Below, one piece after another: positions 30,547 to 41,830 of a stretch of DNA of 64,000 nucleotides; positions within the stretch are counted from its first letter, which is position 1, and every line of letters starts with the position of its first letter. Made by a program: the position numbers and the translations under genes. The stretch comes from Metellina segmentata (Eukaryota; Arthropoda; Arachnida; Araneae; Tetragnathidae). The stretch is from NCBI GenBank assembly GCA_947359465.1, contig OX375882.1, positions 52,760,509 to 52,824,508 on the forward strand, written 5' to 3'. The notes beneath the pieces were generated by a model, which made no database searches, was not told the origin of the DNA, and saw nothing but the letters and a program-made list of their open reading frames with translations.

Positions 30547-31596
30547 TGTTCGTTTCATCAAAAGGCGATTCAGCAGTGATATTGAATTAGTTTGAAACTG
30601 TTACTGGGAATGATTTTTTAACAGCGAACTCATGTAAATTACTTATAACTGACTAAAAAATGAAACGATAGATATAATTCGTATAGAGAGATATTAAACC
30701 ATTTAGACACAAAATATCGACATAATTCAAATTTTTTTTGAGAAAAATGTTTAAATTATCGGAGGCATTTTCAGTCAAACTTGACAAAACGTATTTCCTG
30801 TAAGTAAACCGAACGTGACGTCACTCGACTTGTTTATCCAATACAATTTTAGTCATTCGTCAATAAAAATTTCAAATTAATATATAATAAAGTATTCTGA
30901 TGGCGATGATCTGATTGGTCAACACCAAACGTTGATAAAACGGTAAAATCTGCATTTTGAGGTTACCTCGATATGCATAATGCCAGATCATTCGGACAGA
31001 AGTAGAAATTTCGGAATCTGGTTGTTTTTTTACACTAAAAATTGTTCTCATACGAATCAATATTGTTTCTCAAAATCACGCGCTGTAACATATAAAAATA
31101 TCAATTGGATTGATCATGTTTTGAAAATGTTCAATCTTTATAAATGAGACCGAAAATTTTAGTCAGTTTTTATTCATCTTCGTGATTTACGGTTTTAAGT
31201 ATACGAAAGAAAACCAAAGACAAGTATTCGCTAAATAGTATTCTTATTTATTGATATTGTGGTTTCTGGTGCAAGGGCCATTTTTGACCAAGCTGTGTCA
31301 CAAGAAGTTTTCAAAGAAAAAAAAGAGGTATAAGGGAGGTGTAATAGAAGAAAGCAGAAAATGTCTCTTGGAGTGAGCTCCCCGTGTTTACTGAAGACAT
31401 TAAGCCCCATGGAAAAAGAAAAGACCACTAGGGTATTTTGGTTCCGTGAAGCCCGTCAAATCTAAAGGAGATAATAATTGAATATTTTGAAACTCTTCTA
31501 AAGAATGAATGAATCAAAACGCAATGTAAAGTAACGTTAAATTTGGTTTCATTGCAGTATTCTTTCTATAAAAACCAACATAAAAGACAGAATTAC

Positions 31597-31740
31597 CATA
31601 AAATATTCCATAGAGTACAGTGACCACATGAATGCTTTCAGCAAAGAAGCAGGCGCCTATACTGATGGCAGACAAAACGCATCCAGCTATGATAATATGA
31701 ACTATATCGAATCTACATCCAAGGAAACCAACGAAAGGTC
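31597..31740 (-). CDS. monocarboxylate transporter-like, upstream exon
   Basis: 144-bp exon on the minus strand between acceptor TTTTTACAG (31741-31743 is the CAG) and donor GTAATT (31591-31596). It reads PFVGFLGCRFDIVHIIIAGC then VLSAISIGACFFAES and VVTVLYGIFY: helices 3-4 of an MCT, with the conserved GP(F/L)...RFG-like turn. It ends one base into a Gly codon that is completed by the exon at 29882. Exons for helices 1-2 and the start codon must lie further right on the minus strand. I do not find them in the window. Confidence 0.8.
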
Positions 31741-32118
31741 CTGTAAAAACAATAAGAATATATAAATCAAATACTTTTTCATTTTAAAACTATTTATTTG
31801 ACTAGATATAATTTAAATTTGGCTTCTCAATGTATCAATCCAACCCTAAATGATATTGTGCCAACACTAAATGATCCGACGTGCGTATGTCTCAGACCTG
31901 AACGTTCCTGGACACCAGACGTTATTAACTCAGAGCTTCGCACGAACTTTTGTGTAAATAAATTTAAGTGCTTAGGTGGTGAGTAAAAATGCAAAGGAAT
32001 TTAAAACATTGTGTCAGGAGTTTCATAATAAACGGAAAGATGGTCAATAATCCTAGACCAAGGTGTTAGTGGGACAAGCAGATATGACCCACTAAAAGTC
32101 CAAAATCGGCAGAAAATA
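31741..32118. other. no gene seen; upstream intron of MCT-like gene
   Basis: AT-rich sequence between the MCT exon and the first recognisable LTR homology. Confidence 0.5.
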
Positions 32119-32235
32119 AAAAAAAGATATTGATAGAACAATAGGATTGAGAAATAAGTGCGAGAGAAGTTCGTATGTAAAGATTACCTTGAATATATTC
32201 TAACGTTGCATTTACTTTAAATATAAGTTTTAACA
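32119..32235 (+). repeat. 5' LTR remnant of old Gypsy element
   Basis: About 93 percent like 42052-42170 by eye; the first 50 bp of the LTR are missing or unrecognisable. Confidence 0.75.
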
Positions 32236-33240
32236 ATTCCGAAGTGGGATTGATATCTACAATCCGCCAAAGGACGACGATCAAAACGTGTAAATAATTC
32301 ACGTAAACGCACCTTACGCATTACGATGGGCAACGATTAAGCCTAATAGAATACGCAATACGGAGTAACGCCGACGGACAACGATAAAGTCTATCGAAGA
32401 ATATATACGATTCTGCGAAAAATTAATTCGTATAAAGGGCTACTACGAAATTAACAAAAAATCGCACCGACGAAGAATTATAAGTTAAGTCTTATTCGAA
32501 GATTTAGCTCTGTAGAACCTGTTTTCAAGTGTAACGCTTCTATGAACTTTTCCAGTGCGACTTATTCTGGAAGCTTATGAATTACTTAACGTAACTTATT
32601 ACGTAACGGATTTAAAAGGCACGTGCTCCTGTGATATCCAAAAAAGTATTTAAAGTATAACTCGAACGACGGAACAGTTTGAGTTCCTACGTATTACGGA
32701 AACCTCCATGTAAAGGAATTGTCAGAGTTGTACAAATTTCAAAAGTCGCCAAATTTGGCATTTAACTGTGTTCTTTACTTTTACCAAATATTCATAAGCG
32801 TGTGTTTGAACTTTCTTTTCTGTTGCTGTGCAAAATGTCTTATTTGGCGAAAGCTAAAAAGTTGAATTATGTGAATTAGCAGATTAGTTAGGTTTGAAAA
32901 TCAATGATAAAATGAAAGTTGTTTAGTTAAAATCATTCATTTTAAACTGAAAATTATGAAGAAGAGTTTGTCAAATTAATGTTAGAAAGAATAATTAAGG
33001 AAAAGGAACGAGAACCATTAGAAGAACGAGAACGATTAGAAAGAGAACGAGCTTTTGAGCTAGAAAAGAACGAACTTTTGAGCTAGAAAAGAACGAAAGG
33101 GAATGAGCTTTTGAATTGAAAAAGTTGAGAATTACAAATGAAAATATCATCAATGATACAGATCCTGGTCATTTGTTTAATCAGGCAGGGGGTAATTGTC
33201 AATAAGCCTAATACTGTTTTTCAAAAGTTGATTCGTAAGT
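32236..33240 (+). other. leader and broken gag start of old Gypsy element
   Basis: No sustained frame until about 32970, where a charged stretch (KEKEREPLEERERLERERAF) corresponds to the coiled N-terminal part of gag. ACTTTTGAGCTAGAAAAGAA is duplicated in tandem (33051-33095), breaking the frame. Confidence 0.5.
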
Positions 33241-33834
33241 TTGATCTTAAAGGAGACGGAAGTTAGTCTTTATTTAGTTCTCATTGAACGACAAGCGCGG
33301 AGAGCTAAATTACCAAAAGTGGATAGAGTTTCGCACCTGTTGGGATTGCTCCCTTACGAAATTTCGCAAATAATCAAAAGTGAGCCAGAGGAAACAACAA
33401 ACGATTATGAACATGTTAATAGATTGTTATTGAAACGGTTTAAACTTAGTCCAGAAAAATTCCATCAAAAGTTTACTCGATACCAAAATTCAAACCGTAC
33501 ATGGAATGACTTTGCTTTTGAATTACAAAACTTCTTTGAGGAATGGATCGCGGGATTAGGTATCGTATATTTTCAAGGTCTGAAAGATGTGATGATTGCA
33601 GACCAGATGAAGAGAAAAGTCCCTAATGAACTTAAAGATCATTTCATAGATGAGTGGTCGAAGTTCGTAACTCATAAAGAACTTGCATACAAGTTAGACG
33701 AATATGAAACAGTGAGAGGAGTTAGGGCTACGTTTAAGGCCTTTGACCGTAAGCAGACAAATCAATTCGATAAAAATCAAAGTTATGCTCGTTCTCAACT
33801 TTCTGAATATGACAACAGTAAATCACAGCCCTGA
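33241..33834 (+). pseudogene. Gypsy gag core
   Basis: Frame open from 33241 without a proper ATG (first codon TTG), so it is an internal piece. VSLYLVLIERQARRAKLPKV, then LLLKRFKLSPEKFHQKF, WNDFAFELQNFFEEWIAGLG and KRKVPNELKDHFIDEW match block for block the gag of the element at 8495-9997. The stop at 33832-33834 and a frame change precede the zinc knuckle. Confidence 0.75.
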
Positions 33835-34551
33835 GTTCCACAAACGAAATCAACCCAAAATTGTAAGACTCAAGGCTACCGGAAACCTTTACGTAACGAG
33901 AAAGGTGATCCCAAGTGCTTCAATTGCAATGATTATGGACATCATTCTAAGGATTGTTCCGAGAAGACGCAGAATTCTGGAAATAACATTAACAATTTAA
34001 CCACAACGATTAGCGAATGTTCAAATTCGTTTCTCTACCTCGCCAGGCTTAACAATGAAAACTGGGTAAATGCATTAATTGACACAGGAAGCTCAGGATG
34101 TTTGATGAGAGAATCAGTCGCAAAGAAGTTAAACATTGAAGTTATTCCTGAAATTAATGAAGTTTACGGATTTGGCAACCAAATTACAACAGCTACTAAA
34201 ACTCTTGGAAAAGCAGTAGTTGACATTGAAATTGATACTGTCTTTGGAAAGGAAATAACAGTTTTCATTGTAGGCAATGAAAATCAACCAGCTAACTTGT
34301 TAGCTGCTAGAACATGGTTGAATATGCCTCATATAGCCTATGCCAGAATGGGTAACGAATTACATATCGATGAAGCGCCATTCAATAAACTGCAACTTAG
34401 TTTGGATAACACACGTGTAACTCTGAAATCAGTGCAAGCTACTGTACTCGAGAAAAATACAGTTAATCTGGTCCAATGTAGGACTGAATGTCAGTATGAC
34501 GTATTAGTCATGGTTAAGGGAAATAAAAGGTTGTTTATTGGAAGTGGTTAA
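33835..34551 (+). pseudogene. zinc knuckle and retropepsin of old Gypsy element
   Basis: A CCHC knuckle (CFNCNDYGHHSKDC, about 33919-33960) is followed by a retropepsin with active site NALIDTGSSGCLM (about 34070-34110) and a long C-terminal tail. The protease frame is open to TAA 34549-34551, the best kept part of this element. Confidence 0.7.
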
Positions 34552-35232
34552 AGGATAACCAAAAATGCCTATTGCAAATAGTCAAAATCAAAGTATTATT
34601 TTAATGGAAAACCAATGTGGTGGTAGAGGTGAATCAGTAAAATTGATTTCAAGCAATCATTGTTTAGAAAATACAGAATGTGTTGTTTCGATCCTGGTTG
34701 ATAAAGCTCCAAATTCGGGCAATTTCGAAATTTTCGAAAACCAAATTTGAAATACTTCAAATAAAATTCCTGAAATAAAACTCCCAATCAGTAATGAAGA
34801 CATAAAAATGGATGAAGATGTTACTTATGATGAGAAGAGTTAGTTCATCTTCTAAACGAATATAGAGATTGCTTTACTCTAAACTTGAGTGAGCTTGGGT
34901 GTACTGATTTGGTAACAATGGAAATTAAAGAAGTGGAAGACAGCAAACCATTTTCCATGCGACCATACAGAATAAATGCCGAAGAACGAGCTATAATAAA
35001 GTAAATCGTGAAGGAATGGAAAGATAATGGAATCGTTACTGAAACAAGATCTCCTTCCGCAAGTCCAGTGATGATTGTAAAGAAGAAGACGGGAGAACAC
35101 TGTTTAGTAGTTGACTATCGAAAGTTAAACTTGCAAACTATAAAAGATAAATATCCATTTACCAAGGATAGATGATCTGTTAGAGTCCTTAAACAACTGT
35201 TCAATATTTATAACGTTAGATTTGGCCCATGG
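34552..35232 (+). pseudogene. RT N-terminal piece of old Gypsy element
   Basis: Around 34910-35160: EIKEVEDSKPFSMRPYRINA, then ETRSPSASPVMIVKKKTGEH and VVDYRKLNLQTIKDKYPF are RT fingers blocks, with a stop in RAIIK* and a frameshift after KYPFT. It runs into LDLAHG at 35216-35232, where the younger element is inserted. Confidence 0.75.
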
Positions 35233-35743
35233 TGTGGCGTTTTTGGTACACCACACTACTACCAATGGAGTGAGACTCAATGGTTTTCGTTTGATACAAT
35301 TTAATTATGTCAAGAGAAATTTTACATCAACTACTATGTACAATGAATTTTACAATCGATGACAAACAGCCCGATTGTTCCTGTTCAAACAGTAAGTTTC
35401 AAACTATCACAGTTTGTCTCGTTTTCAACGGGGTTTGATGTCCCCGTGTAATTTTGCAGCGAGCTACCTCCTTCACCACCTTCCTCCGTGGCTTCCTTAG
35501 CTCGAGTCCCCTTTCCTTCTTCTCGGGGCAACAACCTCTTTCTCTCCGCGTCGCCTCTGTTTCCAATTCACCTCCCACTCAAGGGGTCTCAGATCCCCCA
35601 CATGTGCGAAAAAACCGACAACCGGCGGTTCTTCAAAAAGCCCCGCTGTCTGGTGGAAATCGGGGTGAACAAGAAACAGAGGCCGACAATGAGTTGTTTC
35701 CACACATGTGGCTGTCGGCTCCCTTGTAGACTACGATCTCACA
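35233..35743 (-). repeat. 3' LTR (element orientation) of young Gypsy derivative
   Basis: TGTGGCG...CTCACA on the plus strand; identical to 39193-39703. Pyrimidine-rich with several short hairpins (for example GGGGTCTCAGATCCCC). Confidence 0.9.
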
Positions 35744-36063
35744 ACACCTCCCCCCATAAAAATCAAATTTCGGGGTCAAGGAAAAATTTGATTCTAGGGG
35801 CGAAATGAGCCATCCTAAAGTGAGATCTGAGAGGCACAATCTTCCCTCTTAATCTCACCACAACCAGAATTAACCAATATCATTAAAACAAAACAAAAAA
35901 TCAGTTTAAAGACAATGCGAAACCATAGGCTCAGTTTTGCAAACCCCCCATTCAAGTAAAGAAAAATAACATAAGTTTACAAAAATAACTAATCTTACTC
36001 TAATTTGCTAAGATTTAAAAAAAAAAATCTTATACTGAAATAACAAAGACAAATATAGCAAAA

Positions 36064-37740
36064 CTAAGGTTGCTTATATACATCAAAATTTAGCCTTGGA
36101 TTACTTAACCCATCCGCATTTCCGTTTCGCTTACCAGCACGATGTACAATTGTAAATTGAAATTGCTGAAGACATAACGCCCATCTAGTGAGACGTGCGT
36201 TTGTACCGACCCTTCTCTTTAGGAACGTCAGGTGGTTATGATCTGTCTCAATCAAGAATTTTTGCCCTTCTAAGTAGTGTCTCAATTTCTTCAAACCAAA
36301 TGCAATAGCCACCCGCAGGTTAAACTCCCAGGCTCTTCCCGTTTCTACACACAGAACCCTCAAAACCCGTTTTACTGAAGAAAAGAACCTTTCCACAGGG
36401 TTTTTCTCAAGATGGCACACAGAGCTATGCGCAACTTCTATGCCAAACTGGAGAAAAAACACCGTGGTCAAAACTCTCGTGACAGAACTTAGTATAACTC
36501 TGGGTATCTTTCTCGGGAAACCAGTTCGCAAAAGAACCGCGAGCAGAGCAGCTATCCAAAGGTAATAACGCAACACCCTCTCTTTGGTTTTTGCTGTGTC
36601 TAGCTGTCCCGAAATTTCGTAACAAAACCCCACAATCCCTTCTCTTAACTTAACGGGAACACACGATTGAACTTTTCCCTCTCCCCGCTTGAAAACTGAT
36701 CTCGTAACTACTTCGCCCTTTTTTTCTGCGAATTCGCTCTCCTCCGGGTGCGTGCTTCGCCCCCCGTACTGTCGCAACAATTCGCCTCCCCGCTTAGCGC
36801 TTTTAAGCAACGGTGAGCTTTCTGTCAGCTTCGTTTCGCCGATTTCCCTCTGTGGTAACAGTATACTTTCTTCCACTATGGGGAAAACAATTTTACCACC
36901 CTTCTCGCTAACTTCTCCCTTATCTCTTACCGTCGATGAACCTTTCCCCTCTCGTGTTTTTCTACCGATTCCTTCCGCTGGGTCAAAAACCTTTTCTGCC
37001 GAATTTGTTTTGGCTTTACTCCGCGTCATAAGTGCATTTACATGAACTCGTTTTTTTCTAGCCTCCTCAATCAACTGGGCCGTTTTGTTTCCCAGCAAAT
37101 AAAACCCTCGGTCCAGTTTGTCCGCTTTAATTGCAACTTTAGTAGTTACAGCGCCGAAATCTCCCTGCAACACAACTCTAGCTAAAGGTAAACATTTATA
37201 TTCGGTGTCTAGAGGTTGTCTCACCCACGTGACTTCACCCGTAAAATCTCCAACGTTTACCCAGCTCCTGACACACATATCTATGCAACTGCCCGTATCT
37301 CGTAAACAGTTTTTTTCCTCTCCGTTTACCCTTAATTTGCTCATAAATGGATTAAAACTCTCATTTTGGCCACTCCCCGTTTCTAAATTATTTACACTCT
37401 CTCTAAAATTCTTTTTAAAAGTTGGACAATCGGGTCTAATGTGCCCTGGTTGATTGCACTGGAAACAAATTATTTGTTTCTTTCTTTCAAAACTCCAATT
37501 TACATCCTTCCTAGACATTTCTCTCTTTTCTGGTTTTTCCTCTCTAGTTTGGATTTCTCCCCTGTCTTTATTATTTGCCGAAAAATGTCTTCCCCCTCCA
37601 AATGCTCTCTTTTCCCCTGGTTTGGCCTCAATTTTCTTGAAGGTTCGTCTTACACTTTCGTAATTATCCAATTTTTCGGCTAACTCCGTAGCTTGCCTAA
37701 AATCTTCCCAGTTGTCTAAATAATGTTCTTTAACTTCAAC
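36064..37740 (-). CDS. gag end, zinc knuckle, protease and RNase H end fused in one frame
   Basis: Open for over 530 residues. After the gag end (LDNYESVRRTFKK) comes a zinc knuckle CFQCNQPGHIRPDC, then a retropepsin-like domain with CLRDTGSCIDMC, then a hydrophilic region of about 150 residues (TRSKAKTNSAEKVF ... EGKVQSCVPVKL). The last 90 residues are the end of a Gypsy RNase H (KKLRHYLEGQKFLIETDHNH, RWALCLQQFQFTIVHRAGK, GNADGLSNP). The whole RT and the first catalytic part of RNase H are missing, and no integrase follows. Either a deletion fused protease to RNase H in frame, or this architecture is maintained in a non-autonomous lineage. Confidence 0.7.
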   Translation of the reverse strand, partial: VEVKEHYLDNWEDFRQATELAEKLDNYESVRRTFKKIEAKPGEKRAFGGGRHFSANNKDRGEIQTREEKPEKREMSRKDVNWSFERKKQIICFQCNQPGHIRPDCPTFKKNFRESVNNLETGSGQNESFNPFMSKLRVNGEEKNCLRDTGSCIDMCVRSWVNVGDFTGEVTWVRQPLDTEYKCLPLARVVLQGDFGAVTTKVAIKADKLDRGFYLLGNKTAQLIEEARKKRVHVNALMTRSKAKTNSAEKVFDPAEGIGRKTREGKGSSTVRDKGEVSEKGGKIVFPIVEESILLPQREIGETKLTESSPLLKSAKRGGELLRQYGGRSTHPEESEFAEKKGEVVTRSVFKRGEGKVQSCVPVKLREGIVGFCYEISGQLDTAKTKERVLRYYLWIAALLAVLLRTGFPRKIPRVILSSVTRVLTTVFFLQFGIEVAHSSVCHLEKNPVERFFSSVKRVLRVLCVETGRAWEFNLRVAIAFGLKKLRHYLEGQKFLIETDHNHLTFLKRRVGTNARLTRWALCLQQFQFTIVHRAGKRNGNADGLSNPRLNFDVYKQP

Positions 37741-38486
37741 CGGTACCCTCTTCTAATTTGTTCTGTGAGCATTAATTCTTTAAGCGCATCGAAATCTCCA
37801 ACCTCCACTGATTCTAACCAACTTTCCAAATAACCCCTGAGCTCATAAACCAGATCAGACCATAACGACCCTGATTTCCTAGAGTGCTCTTCAAATTTTA
37901 AACGTAGAGCAACCGAACTCAGTCTAAATCTCTTCATCAACATTTTTTTTATGTAACCATAATCATCATTTTTTTCGATGGGTTCTTTCACTATTAATTC
38001 CGCTACATCGGCTGGCAACAACGGAATTAGCTGCGATACCCACCTATCTTCTTCAACCCTTTCTTTTTGGGCTTGTCGCTCAAATATCATAAAGAACAGT
38101 GCTATGTCTAAACTTTTAGGATCAAATTTAGGAACCAAGTCTTTCAAATTAATTTTTTTTGTGATTGTTTCTCTAGGCAGCGTACTGTTTGACTCAACAC
38201 TAGCTACTTCGATTGCATGTCCTAGTCTTAACTTTTCCAATTCAAACTCTCGTTCCTCCCTAGCTATCCTATCAGCCCGTTCTTTATCCGCTATATTATC
38301 TTTATCAGCCTGTTCTTCTAAAATTCGTTCCAAGAACGCTTTTGCTGTCTCCTCATCATATTCTGGCGCTCTCTCGATTGCCTTAATAATATCTTTTACT
38401 AATACCGCGTCCTCTACAACTACTTCGAATTCGGCTGCTAAAAGCCTTAGAATATTTTTCCTTTGTTTTTTAAGGAAATTAGCCAT
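37716..38486 (-). CDS. gag of young Gypsy derivative, N-terminal part
   Basis: Starts at ATG 38484-38486 (MANFLKKQRKNILRLLAAEF). A charged coiled coil at about residues 55-90 (ADKERADRIAREEREFELEK) is followed by the gag core (LKDLVPKFDPKSLDIALFFM, YIKKMLMKRFRLSSVALRLK). It is cut by a one-base frame change at about 37745, after TEQIRR. The core continues in the next frame as VPVEVKEHY. The break lies inside gag rather than at a gag-pol junction, so it is more likely a mutation than programmed frameshifting. Confidence 0.75.
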   Translation of the reverse strand: MANFLKKQRKNILRLLAAEFEVVVEDAVLVKDIIKAIERAPEYDEETAKAFLERILEEQADKDNIADKERADRIAREEREFELEKLRLGHAIEVASVESNSTLPRETITKKINLKDLVPKFDPKSLDIALFFMIFERQAQKERVEEDRWVSQLIPLLPADVAELIVKEPIEKNDDYGYIKKMLMKRFRLSSVALRLKFEEHSRKSGSLWSDLVYELRGYLESWLESVEVGDFDALKELMLTEQIRRGYRLKLKNII

Positions 38487-39028
38487 AACACTACTAAATT
38501 ACTCTACAAGGTAAAAATTCAAAATAACAAAAATCACTTAAAGGATTCCAAAACTGAGTACTAATCAAAACACGATAAAACTTTACACCTGAATTACATT
38601 ACTTAAAACCATGTAATCAAACTAACTACACTCATATAATCCAAAAAAAAAATTTCTTCAAAGCAAAACTCTGTCAACAAAACATTAAAAATTTTCCTCA
38701 AAATCCCATTTTCTATTGCCTCTCAGAAATTACTATAAGGTAGGACTCACCCCTTTTTCTGACTCTTTTTCTTGAACTCCACACACTTGAAAACGCAGGC
38801 ACCGGGTTTCTCTGGCGTCCTTCTGGGCACAGGCGCAGGGTTTTCTAGAGAATTCTCCACTGGTCCGTTAAGCTTCCACGGTCACGAGCGCAGGGCCTTC
38901 CGGAGAACTTTCCACTGGTCCCGGGCTTTTCGACTTCCCAGCAAGGCACCGACGTTGGGCTTTCCAGAGTCTGGCGTCCTCCTGCTCCTCAGAGCTAGTT
39001 CCTCAGAACTTTAGGGTCCTCTTGGCAC

Positions 39029-39143
39029 GTCCACTCCTTCTGTCGAGCAGTATGTCCCTTTTGGACAATCACTGGATTCCGAGCACAAGTCCACTCCTTC
39101 TGTCGAGCAGTATGTCCCTTTTGGACAATCACTGGATTCCGAG
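39029..39143 (-). repeat. 60-bp tandem duplication in leader of young Gypsy derivative
   Basis: GTCCACTCCTTCTGTCGAGC ... GATTCCGAG occurs at 39029 and 39089, nearly identical. The neighbouring 38801-38960 holds looser repeats (CCACTGGTCC twice, GGCGTCCT twice). Confidence 0.85.
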
Positions 39144-39192
39144 TTTATTTGACTTAAACTCTGTATCCGACCACTTGCCACCAATTAGTAGC

Positions 39193-39703
39193 TGTGGCGT
39201 TTTTGGTACACCACACTACTACCAATGGAGTGAGACTCAATGGTTTTCGTTTGATACAATTTAATTATGTCAAGAGAAATTTTACATCAACTACTATGTA
39301 CAATGAATTTTACAATCGATGACAAACAGCCCGATTGTTCCTGTTCAAACAGTAAGTTTCAAACTATCACAGTTTGTCTCGTTTTCAACGGGGTTTGATG
39401 TCCCCGTGTAATTTTGCAGCGAGCTACCTCCTTCACCACCTTCCTCCGTGGCTTCCTTAGCTCGAGTCCCCTTTCCTTCTTCTCGGGGCAACAACCTCTT
39501 TCTCTCCGCGTCGCCTCTGTTTCCAATTCACCTCCCACTCAAGGGGTCTCAGATCCCCCACATGTGCGAAAAAACCGACAACCGGCGGTTCTTCAAAAAG
39601 CCCCGCTGTCTGGTGGAAATCGGGGTGAACAAGAAACAGAGGCCGACAATGAGTTGTTTCCACACATGTGGCTGTCGGCTCCCTTGTAGACTACGATCTC
39701 ACA
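39193..39703 (-). repeat. 5' LTR (element orientation) of young Gypsy derivative
   Basis: Identical to 35233-35743. On the minus strand it is followed by GCTACTAATTGGTGGCAAGT, where the primer site is expected; the cognate tRNA was not identified. Confidence 0.9.
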
Positions 39704-40430
39704 ATGGGTACTTACAAATTCCGTTAAGTGAAAACGCCAAACAGAAGACGGCTTTCGTACTCAGTCTTGGTGGGCTCCAACCACTTTTCCGCAGTGTGTC
39801 CGTAAAAAAAAAAAACACTTTTATCTGTCCCATGGACGGGGTGTAATTGGGACACATGCGGTGTCTAATACTCTAAAGTATGCTACACATGCTGAACTAC
39901 TGAGTCGACTTACACGAAAGGATACAAAATTTCAGAGGAATGAAGAACAACAAAAAGCATTTGAGAAGTTAAGAGATAATCTGACAGAGCAACCTATTTT
40001 GGCGTTGTACCACCCTGACGCCAAAACAGAGGTACATACTGATGCAAGTTCTGACGGTATTGCTGGTATGCTACTTCAACAATGAGAAGATGGAAAACTG
40101 CATTTAGTATACTGTGTTAGTAAGAAAACGACAGCAGCTGAAACAAAATATCATTCCAGCAAATTAGAATTGATGGCCATTGTTTGGACTTTAGACAGAC
40201 TACGCTAATTCCTGATTGGTATAGAGTTCACCGTTGTTACAGATTGCCAGGCTCTTGTTTATCTAGATACGAAGAAAACGCAGAACCCTCAAATTGCAAG
40301 ATGGAGTAACTTGATACAAGAATACAACTTTGAGGTGAAGTTTAAACCTGGTACGATGATGGGTCACGTAGACGCCTTTAGACGATCTCCTATTTTACAT
40401 GAAGACCACACGTTAGATACACAAGTCTAA
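39704..40430 (+). pseudogene. RT remainder and RNase H of old Gypsy element
   Basis: YLQIPLSENAKQKTAFVLSL resumes the RT interrupted at 35232, but the palm with YxDD is missing and a 12-A run stands at 39807-39818. RNase H follows: FQRNEEQQKAFEKLRDNLTE, EVHTDASSDGIAGMLLQQ (stop at 40083-40085), KKTTAAETKYHSSKLELMAI and TVVTDCQALVYL, ending MMGHVDAFRR. Stops at 40083 and near 40207. Confidence 0.75.
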
Positions 40431-41830
40431 AACAACTTAGAGATTTATCAAACATTTACGGAGGACAAAAAAGGCTTAATAATGCAACATGCTGATCAAG
40501 AACTGAGGCAACTCATATAGATATTTGAAAAAGATCCTCATGAGAGAACCAACGATGAGAAACAGAAAATAAAAGATTTTGACTACAAGCATAAGAGATT
40601 ATATCGAATAGTTCAACGCAAGGAAGAAAATAAATTACTGCACGTGGTTCTTAGAAGTATGAGATAAAGTTTAGTCGTTAGGTTTCACGATTTGATGGGA
40701 CACTTTTCTGTTGACAAAACGACATCCAAAACCAAGGAACTTCAATGGTTCGCTTCTATGAAAAGATATGTCAGACGGCACATATGAATGTGTTTCGAGT
40801 GCCTAGTAAATAAAGTACCAAGTAGAATACAACAAGGAGCCTTGCACCCCATCAAAACAGGAAAAAGACCGTTTACTATAGTTCATCTAGACCACCTAGG
40901 TCCGTTTGTAAAAAGTTATAAAGGGAATAGCTATTTGCTGATCTTAATTGGTAACCTTACACGATTCGTAAGACTCTTTCCCACTAGAAATACTTCAGTC
41001 AAAAATGTAATCAGATATTTAGAAGTGTTTGTTGATGAATTCGAGCTTCCTGAAAGGATTATCAGTGATAGAGGCTCGTGTTTCACATCACATGCATTCG
41101 AAGAGTACTGGAGGATAAACGGAATTAAGCAGACATTGATACACAACGACCTCAAGGAAATGGAATGGTTGATAGAGTAAATAGGACTGTGCTACCTGTA
41201 ATTATGACGAGCATGATACGCCCAGGACACAAAGATTGCGACAAGAGAATTAAGCATAGCGAACGAAATTTGAATAATATGGTAAACAACACAACAGGCA
41301 AAACGCCATTTGATCTGCTGCACGGTTATTCCCCAAGATTCAACGACGGAAACTACGAATTTTCGCCGATGCTGATGCTGATGTTTGGAAAGATCCAGAA
41401 AAGGTTTAATCTGAAGCAAGAAAGACAATCGACAATAAACAAGGAAAAGCAAAGGAATGTTACGACAGAAAGAAGTGTAAAACTGTGAAGTTCGATCAAG
41501 GAGAAATAGTCGTGGTTTAGAAGATTACCGAGATCAACGGGAAAACTAACTAAAACTCAACAGACATATCGTAGGCCATTAGTAGTGACGAAGGTATTCC
41601 CAAGCGACCCTTACAGAGTTTCCCAACTCGAGTCTAATGAGAAGGGACGTTTCTACTAGAAACGGACGTTTCTACTACCATCGCTCACGTTCGTCAGTTA
41701 AAAGCGTGGCGATTGCGAGAGCGAGGAAGACGAAGATGCGAATGACCCGGACATAGAATCTCCACCCAGGAGGAATCCTAGACGCTCCCAAAAAGTTCCT
41801 GCCCAATACCCGAACTAAAAATGAGAGACT
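40431..41830 (+). pseudogene. integrase of old Gypsy element
   Basis: Zinc-binding head around 40690-40800 (FHDLMGHFSVDKTTSK, then CFECLVNK). Core with IVHLDHLGPFV (Asp, about 40890), IISDRGSCFTSHAFEEYWR (Asp, about 41065), then after a frame change MVDRVNRTVLPVIM, where the catalytic Glu position reads Asp. The tail includes TTGKTPFDLLHGYSPRF. Several stops and at least two frame changes. Confidence 0.75.

Larger units (their letters stand above)
29883..31596 (-). other. intron of the MCT-like gene
   Basis: 1.7 kb between phase-matched exons. It holds a SINE-like scrap (30222-30262) and a small plus-strand open frame (30457-30546). Otherwise AT-rich with nothing recognisable. Confidence 0.7.
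35233..39703 (-). mobile_element. young, RT-less Gypsy derivative with identical LTRs
   Basis: 511-bp direct repeats at 35233-35743 and 39193-39703 are identical base for base in this reading. ATGG flanks the element (35229-35232 and 39704-39707), a 4-bp target duplication, and the host RT reading (DLAHG / YLQIPLSENAKQK) closes over it. Coding is on the minus strand: gag (38486-37716), then zinc knuckle-protease-RNase H end (to 36064). RT fingers, palm and the integrase are absent. The polypurine tract is at 35744-35757 (minus ATGGGGGGAGGTGT). Identical LTRs mean a very recent insertion, so it must have been moved by enzymes from another copy. Confidence 0.9.

Noticed and set aside
35454..35808. 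Open frames inside the 511-bp LTRs (repeated at 39414-39846)
   Set aside because: They occur in both LTR copies on both strands, are Ser/Pro-rich and low in complexity, and match no family; LTR sequence explains them.
37716..37745. Programmed frameshift in the young Gypsy element
   Set aside because: The shift is in the middle of the gag core rather than at gag-pol, and no slippery heptamer was evident.
36689..38514. Several plus-strand open frames over the young Gypsy element
   Set aside because: They are antisense shadows of the gag and protease-RNase H frames.
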